From Parafrankia irregularis (lineage in GTDB: Bacteria > Actinomycetota > Actinomycetes > Frankiales > Frankiaceae): a stretch of DNA of 38,391 bases. Every line of letters starts with the position of its first letter. The first letter of the stretch is position 1. A program made the translations under genes and the position numbers. Location: NCBI RefSeq assembly GCF_001536285.1, contig NZ_FAOZ01000031.1, positions 1 through 38,391 on the forward strand, given 5' to 3'. Below the pieces are notes generated by a model. That model had not been told where the DNA came from, did no database searches, and saw only the letters and a program-made list of their open reading frames with translations. Below, in pieces: positions 15,957 to 22,994 of the stretch.

Positions 15957-17191
15957 CCGACGGTGTGACCGGTCGGGTGGTCGTGGTCGGCGCGGGCCAC
16001 GCGGGGGGAACCTTCGCGGCCCTGCTCTGCCAGGCGGGGTTCGCCGGCGAGCTGGTCGTCTTCGGTGACGAGCCGGAACCGCCCTACCACCGCCCGCCGC
16101 TGTCCAAGGAGTTCCTGCACGGCCCGCTGGAGAAGTGGCTGCGCGAGCCGGCCTTCTACCCGGAGCAGGGCGTCGCGCTGAGACTCGGCGAGACGGTCGT
16201 GGGGATCGACCGGGCGGCCGGAACGGTCACCTCGACGACTGGACGGGTGTGGTCCTACGACCACCTCGTGCTGGCTACCGGCGCGGCCTCCCGCGCTCTC
16301 CCCGTGCCCGGGGCGGATCTCGACGGCGTCGGGATGCTGCGCACACTCGCCGATGCGCGGGCGCTGCGCAGCCGGGTGCTCGGCGCAGGCTCGGTCGCGG
16401 TGGTCGGCGGCGGCTACATCGGGCTGGAGGTCGCCGCCGTGGTGCGGGCGAACGGCACGCCCGCCACCATTGTGGAGCGGGAGGAACGCCTGCTGGCGAG
16501 AGTGGCCAGCCCCGAGCTGTCGAGTGTCCTCTCGCGCTATCACGCCGAGCGTGGCACGGCCGTGATGACAGGCAGCGTGGTTCGCGGGTTCGAAGGCGAG
16601 GCCGGTCGGCTGCGCGCCGTCGTCGTCGCCGGGCCTGGCGGAGACGAGCGTCGTCTCCGGTGCGACGCCGCGGTCGTCGGGGTCGGTGCGGTTCCCCGCG
16701 ACGAGCTTGCCCGGTCCGTGGGGCTGAGCTGTGACAACGGAATCGTCGTCGACGGCTGGGCGCGCACTGACGACGCCAGGATTCTCGCGATCGGGGACGT
16801 GACGAGCCGGCCGGTTCGTGGTGTTGCCGGACGTATGCGCCTCGAAAGCATTCCCAGCGCGGTCGAGCAGGCCAAACAGGCCGTCGCGTCCGTGCTCGGC
16901 GGCCCCGCTGTCGAATCGGAAGTCCCCTGGTTCTGGTCTGATCAGTTCGACCTCAAACTCAAGATCGCCGGCGTGCTGCACGGGGGATTCGAGACCGTGG
17001 TGCGCGGTGACCCAGGTGCGGGGCGGTTCTCCCTCTTCCACCACCGGGACACCGAGCTCGTCGCGGTGGAGACCGCGAACGCGCCCGCCGACTTCATGGC
17101 AGGCCGGAGGCTGCTCGCCGCGGGCCGACCCGTCGACCCCGGCCGGCTCGCGGACCCGCAGGTCGGCCTGCGTGACCTCGTGACCGCCTGA
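15953..17191 (+). CDS. Ferredoxin reductase (putidaredoxin/terpredoxin reductase type)
   Basis: A 412-residue NAD(P)H-dependent FAD protein that passes electrons to the downstream ferredoxin. The FAD-binding loop [11 protein letters not shown] is at the N-terminus, [11 protein letters not shown] follows, the NADH loop [12 protein letters not shown] is mid-protein and [13 protein letters not shown] is the second FAD contact. The GTG overlaps the P450 stop (GTGA, 15953-15956), so synthesis is probably coupled to the P450. The length matches oxygenase-coupled reductases (about 410 residues). Confidence 0.94.
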   Translation: MTDGVTGRVVVVGAGHAGGTFAALLCQAGFAGELVVFGDEPEPPYHRPPLSKEFLHGPLEKWLREPAFYPEQGVALRLGETVVGIDRAAGTVTSTTGRVWSYDHLVLATGAASRALPVPGADLDGVGMLRTLADARALRSRVLGAGSVAVVGGGYIGLEVAAVVRANGTPATIVEREERLLARVASPELSSVLSRYHAERGTAVMTGSVVRGFEGEAGRLRAVVVAGPGGDERRLRCDAAVVGVGAVPRDELARSVGLSCDNGIVVDGWARTDDARILAIGDVTSRPVRGVAGRMRLESIPSAVEQAKQAVASVLGGPAVESEVPWFWSDQFDLKLKIAGVLHGGFETVVRGDPGAGRFSLFHHRDTELVAVETANAPADFMAGRRLLAAGRPVDPGRLADPQVGLRDLVTA

Positions 17192-17379
17192 CCCGCGTCC
17201 AGCACATCCACCCAGCGCATCTGCCTGACACATCCGCCCAGCCCGCGCGCCCGGTCCAGCGGCCGTATCTCCGCTGCTCACCGATGAACGCCTCGGTGGC
17301 TCCTGCCGAACACGGCTGGCCGGATTCTTCTGGCCGGGCCCCTGCAATGACCAATACCACCGCCTGAGGAGTACCCATC

Positions 17380-17700
17380 GTGCCGGCGATCACCTACGTC
17401 CTGCCGGACGGCACCGAGAAGAGCGTCGACGTGCCGGTCGGTATGTCGATCATGGATGGTTCGGTTCGCAACAACCTGCCGGGAATCGTCGCGGAATGCG
17501 GCGGCGGATGTTCCTGCGCGACCTGCCATGTGCACGTCGACGGGGAGACTCGCGTGCTGTTCGACGAGCCTGCCTCGGAGGAGAAGGATCTCCTCGAATT
17601 CCTCGACGGCGCCGACGAGGACTCGCGGCTGTCGTGCCAGCTGATCGTGACGGACGGGTGCGAGGGCATCCGCGTTCGGGTCGTCGACTCCAGCAGCTGA
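17380..17700 (+). CDS. [2Fe-2S] ferredoxin, putidaredoxin/terpredoxin type
   Basis: A 106-residue electron carrier between the reductase and the P450. The cluster ligands follow the adrenodoxin pattern: Cys40-x5-Cys46-x2-Cys49 in ECGGGCSCATCHVHV and Cys86 in RLSCQL. An additional Cys44 lies inside the ligand loop where putidaredoxin has a small residue, and Cys94 is near the end. The start is GTG with GAGGAG 8 nt upstream. A 188-bp gap separates it from the reductase; I see no gene or clear terminator in that gap. Confidence 0.95.
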   Translation: MPAITYVLPDGTEKSVDVPVGMSIMDGSVRNNLPGIVAECGGGCSCATCHVHVDGETRVLFDEPASEEKDLLEFLDGADEDSRLSCQLIVTDGCEGIRVRVVDSSS

Positions 17701-17810
17701 GCCGGTCCGTTCGCCGTCCCTGTGGTGTCCGACGCGCGGGCTGAACACGAAGACGAAAACGGGCTTCCGGGATGGTCGCGGGGCCGCGAAGAGATGAGAA
17801 GAGGAAAACC

Positions 17811-18914
17811 ATGAAAGTAACCGCCGCCGTACTCGACGAGCTCGGTGCGGAGTTCAGCCTGAGGCCGCTCGAGCTGGCCGACCCCGCCCCGGGAGAGGTC
17901 TTGGTGGAGATCGTGGGCGTCGGGCTGTGCCACACCGACCTCGCCGTCCAGCACGGCCACCTTCCGTTCCCGTTCCCGGCGGTCGTCGGTCACGAGGGCA
18001 GCGGTGTGGTGCGGGCGGTCGGCGCGGGCGTGACCAAGGTCGTGCCCGGCGACTCGGTCGCGCTGACCTTCAACAGCTGTGGTGCGTGCTCCGAGTGCCT
18101 GGCCGGTTCACCGGCGTACTGCGCGCGCTTCATGGAGGTGAACTTCGGCGGTGTAGGTGGCGACGGCACGGCCAGGCTGCACGACGGCACGACCGACGTG
18201 GGCAGCAACTTCTTCGGCCAGTCGTCGTTCGCCACCCATGCCCTGGCACATGAGGCCAACGTGGTGAAGGTCCCTGGAGGCGTGCCGCTGGAGCTTGTCG
18301 GGCCGCTGGGCTGCGGCGTGCAGACCGGTGCCGGTGCGGTGCTGAACGCGCTGGACTGCCCCGAGGGCTCCTCGCTCCTGGTCACCGGCGGTGGCTCCGT
18401 CGGACTGTCCGCGGTCATGGCGGGACGGGTCCGCAAGCTGTCGACGATCATCGTCGTCGAGCCCGTCGCGGCTCGTCGCGACCTCGCCCTGACGCTGGGC
18501 GCGACGCACGTCATCGACCCGGCCGCGGGCGACGTCGCCGAGCAGGTCCGTGCGATCATCCCGGAGGGCGTCAAGTTCGCGGTGGACACCACCGCGGTGG
18601 CGCCGGTTCTGGCCGCAGTACTGGCCTCGCTCGCGCAGCAGGGCGAATTCGGAATGGTGGGTGTGCCGTCGGACCCCACCGCGGCGCTGTCGGTCGGCCT
18701 CCTGGAGATGCAGGCCCGGGGACTGCGCTTCCGCGGCATCGTCGAGGGCGACAGTAACCCGGACGTGTTCATCCCGTACCTTGTCGAATTGTTCAAGAAC
18801 GGCGAGTTCCCGCTCGATCGCCTCATCACCACGATGTCGTTCTCGCAAATCAACGAGGCGGTGGCCGTTCAGGCCCGCGGCGACGCCGTCAAGATTGTCC
18901 TGACTCACGGGTAG
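17811..18914 (+). CDS. NAD-dependent zinc alcohol dehydrogenase, benzyl/aryl alcohol type
   Basis: A 367-residue class III-like MDR alcohol dehydrogenase. Catalytic zinc ligands are in GLCHTDLAV and GHEGSG. The structural zinc knot is CGACSECLAGSPAYC (C-x2-C-x2-C-x7-C). LVTGGGSVGLSAVMAGR binds NAD, and VEPVAARRDLA begins the acidic strand. The ATG at 17811 has GAGG 6 nt before it. Placed after P450, reductase and ferredoxin and before aldehyde dehydrogenase, it should oxidise the hydroxymethyl product of the P450 to the aldehyde, the same logic as in the P450terp operon. Confidence 0.93.
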   Translation: MKVTAAVLDELGAEFSLRPLELADPAPGEVLVEIVGVGLCHTDLAVQHGHLPFPFPAVVGHEGSGVVRAVGAGVTKVVPGDSVALTFNSCGACSECLAGSPAYCARFMEVNFGGVGGDGTARLHDGTTDVGSNFFGQSSFATHALAHEANVVKVPGGVPLELVGPLGCGVQTGAGAVLNALDCPEGSSLLVTGGGSVGLSAVMAGRVRKLSTIIVVEPVAARRDLALTLGATHVIDPAAGDVAEQVRAIIPEGVKFAVDTTAVAPVLAAVLASLAQQGEFGMVGVPSDPTAALSVGLLEMQARGLRFRGIVEGDSNPDVFIPYLVELFKNGEFPLDRLITTMSFSQINEAVAVQARGDAVKIVLTHG

Positions 18915-18986
18915 CTGTTCCGACGGGGGTTGGCCTGTCGGGCGCGGCACGGAATTCCGGTGAATTCACCGAGCGAAGGAATGGAC

Positions 18987-20447
18987 ATGAGCACAATCGA
19001 CTACGACCGCCTCTACATCGGCGGCCAGTGGGCGAGCCCGACGTCGACGGAACGAATCAAGGTCACCGAGGCGGCGACCGAGCAGCCCGCGGGCAGCGTG
19101 CCCGCGGCGGGCGAGCGCGATATCGACGCCGCCGTCGACGCGGCCCGCCGCGCCTTCGACGACCCCGCCGGATGGGCAAGCTGGGAGCCGTCCCGTCGGG
19201 GCGAGGTTCTGGAACGCTTCGCCGCGGCACTGGAATCAAGGGGCGCCGAGACGGCCCGGCGGGTGGCGGTGCAGAACGGCATGCCGCTGTGGCTGGCGCA
19301 GAACTTCGAAGCGGGCTTCCCCGCGCTGCTGCTGCGCTACTACACCGGCCTGGTGGCGGCCGGGCAGCACGAGGTCCGGGCCGGCATGCTGGGCAAGAAG
19401 GCACTGATCCGGCGGGAGCCGATCGGCGTCGTCGCCGCGATCGTGCCGTGGAACGTGCCACAGGCCATCACCTTCCTCAAGCTCGCCCCGGCGCTCGCGG
19501 CCGGGAACACCGTGGTCCTCAAGCCGGCTCCCGAAACCGTGCTGGACGCCTTCCTCATGGCCGAGGCTGCGATTGAGGCGGGACTGCCTCCGGGTGTGCT
19601 CAACGTCGTGCCGGCGGGCCGCGAGGTGGGTGCCTACCTCGTTGCGCACCCCGGTGTCGACAAGGTGTCGTTCACCGGCTCCACCGCGGCTGGCCGGGCC
19701 ATCGCCGAGACCTGCGGCCGGCTGCTGCGGCCGGTGACCCTCGAACTCGGCGGCAAGTCCGCTGCGGTCGTGCTCGACGACGCGGACCTGGGTTCTACGC
19801 TGGAGTCGTTCTTCGCCGCGACCCTGCTCAACAACGGCCAGATCTGCTGGCTCGGCACCCGGGTGCTGGCGCCCCGCGCCCGCTACGACGAGATCGTCGA
19901 CACCGTTACGGCACTGGCCGGCTCGCTGACGATCGGCAACCCGCTTGAGCCGGACACGAAGGTCGGCCCGCTGGTCTCTGCACGGCAGCGGGAGCGGGTG
20001 GAGTCCTACATCGCCAAGGGCAAGGCCGAGGGCGGACGGATCACGACCGGCGGCGGGCGCCCGGCGGGCCTCGACCGTGGCTGGTTCGTCGAGCCGACCA
20101 TTTTCGCGGATGTAGACCCGAAGGCGACGATCTCTCAGGAAGAAATCTTCGGCCCGGTACTCGCGGTGATCCCGTATGACGACGACGACGCCGCCGTCGC
20201 CATCGCGAACGACACCGACTTCGGCCTCGGCGGGTCTGTGTGGACGAGTGATCCCGAGCGCGGCGCCGAGTTCGCGGCGAGGGTGCGCTCCGGCACGATC
20301 GGCGTCAACGGCTACGTCAACGATCCGTTCGTGCCGTTCGGCGGCATCAAGGCCAGCGGCATGGGACGTGAGCTGGGGCCGGAGGGCCTGCAGCCGTTCC
20401 AGGTGCTCAAGACGATCTATCTCGACGAAGCCAACGACCCTGTCTGA
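18987..20447 (+). CDS. Aldehyde dehydrogenase
   Basis: A 486-residue NAD(P)-dependent aldehyde dehydrogenase. Motifs are VPWNVPQAITFLKLAPALAAGNTVVLKP, split by the cofactor fold; FTGSTAAGRAI; catalytic Glu in VTLELGGKSA; and the nucleophilic Cys in NNGQICWLGTR. EIFGPVLAVI and PFGGIKASGMGREL follow. The ATG at 18987 is preferred to 18981 because GAAGGA ends 6 nt before it. It would convert the terpenoid aldehyde to the acid that the AMP-forming ligase at 7111-9090 could activate. Confidence 0.94.
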   Translation: MSTIDYDRLYIGGQWASPTSTERIKVTEAATEQPAGSVPAAGERDIDAAVDAARRAFDDPAGWASWEPSRRGEVLERFAAALESRGAETARRVAVQNGMPLWLAQNFEAGFPALLLRYYTGLVAAGQHEVRAGMLGKKALIRREPIGVVAAIVPWNVPQAITFLKLAPALAAGNTVVLKPAPETVLDAFLMAEAAIEAGLPPGVLNVVPAGREVGAYLVAHPGVDKVSFTGSTAAGRAIAETCGRLLRPVTLELGGKSAAVVLDDADLGSTLESFFAATLLNNGQICWLGTRVLAPRARYDEIVDTVTALAGSLTIGNPLEPDTKVGPLVSARQRERVESYIAKGKAEGGRITTGGGRPAGLDRGWFVEPTIFADVDPKATISQEEIFGPVLAVIPYDDDDAAVAIANDTDFGLGGSVWTSDPERGAEFAARVRSGTIGVNGYVNDPFVPFGGIKASGMGRELGPEGLQPFQVLKTIYLDEANDPV

Positions 20448-20451
20448 GAAC

Positions 20452-20480
20452 CCACCGTGCCGGTCGTCCGGCATCGGTGG
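20452..20480 (+). terminator. Hairpin terminator after aldehyde dehydrogenase
   Basis: CCACCGTGCCGG (20452-20463) pairs with CCGGCA-t-CGGTGG (20468-20480), a 12-bp stem with one bulged T and the loop TCGT. It begins four bases after the aldehyde dehydrogenase stop and probably closes the P450 operon. The following 220 bp to the next gene contain scattered GGTAC/GTACC words (20498, 20520, 20528) but no assignable promoter. Confidence 0.65.
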
Positions 20481-20707
20481 TGTGGGAAGTCGCGCCAGGT
20501 ACGGCGGATCCCCGCACTCGTACCGTCGTACCCGCGTGATCGGCGTGATCACAACTTCTGGCCCGTTTCGCGGCGTCCTACAACGGTTCGCACGGAGCTG
20601 ACGTGTCGTGCGGAGCTGCCGTTGATGGCGCGCCGCGTCCCTTCCCGAGACCGGTCTGTTGGGTACCCGCCGACAGAACAGGTCCGGGTTTGCTACGAGA
20701 GGACGCC

Positions 20708-21496
20708 ATGACCACGACCCGGAACTCGAAAGAGCTGACGATCCCGCCGGATGGCCCGGCGCCGTCCACGCAGCGGTCCGTCGGATTACGGACGCTGCTC
20801 GTCTGCGTGTGGTCCGTGCCGCCCGGCCTCGTGCTCGTCATCGTCGGATGGCTGATGGCCGGCTTCATGCCGCCGCCACCGGCCCACGACACCGCAGCGG
20901 AGATCGCCTCCTTCTACCGAGATGACACCACCGTCATCCGGCTGGGCCTGCTCCTCATGCTGACCGGCTTCGCGGTGTGGGCGCCGTTGTTCGGGGTCAT
21001 AACACGTCAGATGCTGCACGCCCGCCGCTCGCACCCGGTGCTGGCCTACATTCAGCTTGGCTCCGGTGCGGCCACCTGGATATTTCTGCTGGTGCCGTTT
21101 CTCGTGCTGAGCGCCGCGGCGTTTCGTCCCGAACGCAGCCCGGAGATCACTCAGGCGCTGCACGACACGGGCTGGATCATGCTGTTCATGCCGTTCACCC
21201 CGTTCGTCGTGCAGAGCGTCGCCATCGCCGTGGCTACGCTGCTCGATGCCCCCCAGAGGCCTTTCTTCCCGCGCTGGGTGGCGTACTTCAACATCATGGA
21301 GGCCATCTCCTTTCTCCCGGTCGGGCTGCTCACGTTCTTCAAGACCGGGCCGTTCGCCTATCACGGTGTGCTGGTCTTCTGGATCCCTATCCTCGTCTTC
21401 TTCGCCTGGATGCTCGTGATGACCCTGGTCTGCCACCGCTCGGTGCTCGACACCGCGTTGACCACGGTGCCCCGCGAGCCGGCACATGCGGGATGA
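20708..21496 (+). CDS. Six-helix integral membrane protein of unknown function
   Basis: A 262-residue protein with about six hydrophobic segments (near residues 30-52, 76-98, 108-135, 152-176, 188-210 and 222-245). A polar N-terminal tail and a short C-terminal tail flank them. No enzyme motif is recognised; charged PPPPAHDTAAEIASFYRDD lies in the first loop. AGAGGA precedes the ATG by about 5 nt. Its stop overlaps the reading frame of the COX III-like gene, so the two may form one transcript. Position after a P450 catabolic operon suggests transport or a respiratory accessory role, but nothing in the sequence decides. Confidence 0.8.
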   Translation: MTTTRNSKELTIPPDGPAPSTQRSVGLRTLLVCVWSVPPGLVLVIVGWLMAGFMPPPPAHDTAAEIASFYRDDTTVIRLGLLLMLTGFAVWAPLFGVITRQMLHARRSHPVLAYIQLGSGAATWIFLLVPFLVLSAAAFRPERSPEITQALHDTGWIMLFMPFTPFVVQSVAIAVATLLDAPQRPFFPRWVAYFNIMEAISFLPVGLLTFFKTGPFAYHGVLVFWIPILVFFAWMLVMTLVCHRSVLDTALTTVPREPAHAG

Positions 21497-22148
21497 GGCT
21501 GGAGCTCTGGGGGGATCGGTTCGGCCTGGCGGGCCTGTCACCGGTGGTGGGCCCGCTGACGCCGCCACGACCGCGGCCGGGCCCGGCCGCGGTCGTGGCG
21601 GCGGGCATGTGCCGGGCGAGCCGGGTATCTGGGTGCTCGTGCTCGGGGACATGGTCATCTTCGGAGTCCTGTTCACACTCTTCAGCCGGGCGCGCGCCCA
21701 CGACCCCGTGCTCTTCGCCGAGTCGCAGGAGCGGCTGAGTACCACGATCGGCCTGCTCAACACCGTGTTGCTGCTGGCGAGTTCGTACTTCGTCGTCCGC
21801 GGTGTGGGAGCTGTCCGTGACGGCGGCCCACGCCAGCCGGCACGCTTCTTCATGGCGGCGCTGGCCTGCGGCCTGGGTTTCACCGTGAACAAGGTGCTGG
21901 AGTACAGCGGGAAGCTCGGGCACGGGATCACCCTCACCACCAACGACTTCTACATGTACTACTACGTGCTCACCGGAATCCACGCACTGCATCTCGTTCT
22001 CGGGATGTGCGTGCTCGTAGCCCTGATCTGGTACACCCGGCAACCATCGCGCAGTCCGAAAATCGCAATCGTCGAAGGATGTGCATCCTACTGGCACCTG
22101 GTGGACGTGCTTTGGATAGTCCTCTTCCCGCTGCTCTATCTCATCTGA
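21486..22148 (+). CDS. Cytochrome c oxidase subunit III / NorE-like membrane protein
   Basis: Up to 220 residues, with five predicted helices after residue ~45: PGEPGIWVLVLGDMVIFG, TTIGLLNTVLLLASSYFVV, FFMAALACGLGFTVNK, then MYYYVLTGIHALHLVLGMCV and YWHLVDVLWIVLFPLLYL. The conserved GIHALHLVLG and YWHLVDVLW blocks are COX III hallmarks. The start is uncertain. The ATG at 21486 overlaps the previous gene by 11 bp but has no clear ribosome-binding site, and its first ~40 residues include the translation of a 44-bp palindrome. The GTG at 21609, just before PGEPGIWV, would give a 179-residue protein starting where the family's conserved part starts. No subunit I or II gene is nearby. Confidence 0.85.
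   Translation: MRDEAGALGGSVRPGGPVTGGGPADAATTAAGPGRGRGGGHVPGEPGIWVLVLGDMVIFGVLFTLFSRARAHDPVLFAESQERLSTTIGLLNTVLLLASSYFVVRGVGAVRDGGPRQPARFFMAALACGLGFTVNKVLEYSGKLGHGITLTTNDFYMYYYVLTGIHALHLVLGMCVLVALIWYTRQPSRSPKIAIVEGCASYWHLVDVLWIVLFPLLYLI
21560..21603. repeat. 44-bp perfect palindrome
   Basis: The left half (21560-21581) is the exact reverse complement of the right half (21582-21603), with no spacer, centred on GGGCCC. It lies between the stop of the membrane-protein gene and the second possible start of the COX III-like gene (GTG 21609). It could be an RNA hairpin acting as attenuator or processing site, or a coding-neutral inserted palindrome. Confidence 0.9.
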
Positions 22149-22186
22149 CATCTTCCGAAGTACCGAGAACTGGAGGCCGGGCTGCC

Positions 22187-22492
22187 GTGTCCACACCGCT
22201 GCCACCCCCGGGCCCGATAAGCACAGCGAGAGAAGGCGGGGACCGGGTGATCTCGCTCGTGGCGGTCGTCCTCGTTCTCGTGACCGGTCTGTCGGTGTGG
22301 CTGGCGGAGGATCTGGCGGGCGACGGTGTTCCCGGGTCGGCGCTCGTCATGACGATCGTCGCGTTCAAGCTGAGGCTCGTGGGCCTCTACTTCATGGAAC
22401 TCAGGCACGCTCCGCTGACGCTGAAGCTGTTGTTCCATGCCTGGGTCGTCGGGGTGTGGGGAATCATCGTCGGCTTCCAGATGGCGGGTTGA
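22187..22492 (+). CDS. Prokaryotic cytochrome c oxidase subunit IV / NorF-like small membrane protein
   Basis: A 101-residue protein with three hydrophobic segments (about 20-40, 50-68 and 78-97). The central FKLRLVGLYFMELRHAPL is characteristic of the prokaryotic COX IV family. GTG start, with GGAGG about 10 nt upstream. It follows the COX III-like gene by 38 bp. NorE/NorF-type pairs are known from nitric-oxide-reductase operons and COX III/IV pairs from terminal oxidases; here the pair stands without the catalytic subunit. Confidence 0.8.
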   Translation: MSTPLPPPGPISTAREGGDRVISLVAVVLVLVTGLSVWLAEDLAGDGVPGSALVMTIVAFKLRLVGLYFMELRHAPLTLKLLFHAWVVGVWGIIVGFQMAG

Positions 22493-22994
22493 CGACCACC
22501 GGATCCGGCTGGGTCCACGCGGCGTACGGCGCGCTTGTCGCAAAGCAGCGGAACGATCGCACCGGGCTAGAACCTCCGGCGCCTCGGACCTCTTGACGTG
22601 GCACTAAATAATGGTACTTTTGATCGGACCAATCGATTCGAGTGTGGTACCTACAGGAGATTGAGAAACGAGTCGGCGTCGTACGGAGGGTTGCGTCCGC
22701 GCGGTCCGCGGCGACGCCCCCGCTGTGCCTGCGGGTGGTTGGACCGCGCCGGGCAGGAGCGGGCGGCAGGCGGACATCGCGACCGGTCCGGTGTCAGCGC
22801 TGACGCGTCGGAGAAACCCTGGGGGCGGCGGGCGTTCGGCGGTTCTGACTCATGAGCTGCGCCAGGAAGGCGCACGATCTCCCGATCCGGTGCGGTGCGG
22901 CCTGCGCGTGTTCGGTGGGAGGACCGCCTTCCGTGCGGTCATGGGTGTGCGGCGGTGCCAATCCCAGGACGGCACTTATCGGAGGTAGACGAGA
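22493..22994 (+). other. Long non-coding leader region of ccr
   Basis: Five hundred bases lie between the COX IV-like stop and the ccr ATG. A promoter-like stretch and operator lie at 22593-22631, which would leave a transcribed leader of about 360 nt. A TTG at 22661 after AGGAG opens a 65-codon Arg/Gly-rich frame to 22855 that does not look like a protein. I found no riboswitch signature. The last bases before the ATG (TATCGGAGGTAGACGAGA) include the ccr ribosome-binding site GGAGG. Confidence 0.45.
22593..22631 (+). promoter_or_regulatory. Promoter with GntR-type operator upstream of ccr
   Basis: TTGACG (22593-22598) and TACTTT (22615-22620) are spaced 16 nt, acceptable -35/-10 elements. 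TGGT (22612-22615) and ACCA (22628-22631) are spaced N12, and TGATCGGACCA (22621-22631) fits TGGTCNGACCA with one mismatch. The arrangement overlaps the -10 region and the presumed transcription start, a position expected for repression. Its sequence and spacing are nearly repeated before the MDR gene at 14188-14207. Confidence 0.5.

Noticed and set aside
17192-17379. A terminator hairpin between reductase and ferredoxin genes (repeated TGGCCGG near 17317-17340)
   Set aside because: The two copies are direct, not inverted, so no stem forms; the genes probably belong to one operon.
20498-20532. GGTAC/GTACC words between aldehyde dehydrogenase and the membrane-protein gene as another GntR operator
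   Set aside because: The spacing differs from the N3 and N12 arrangements of the six accepted sites, and the outer ACCA/TGGT bases are missing.
20708-22492. A denitrification (nitric oxide reductase) locus based on NorE/NorF-like proteins
   Set aside because: No NorB, NorC, NorQ or NorD-like gene is present; the resemblance is limited to accessory subunits shared with oxidases.
22632-22994. Possible cobalamin or other riboswitch, or a 65-codon small gene, in the ccr leader
   Set aside because: No conserved riboswitch core was found, and the TTG-started frame after AGGAG gives an Arg/Gly-rich product typical of non-coding GC-rich DNA.
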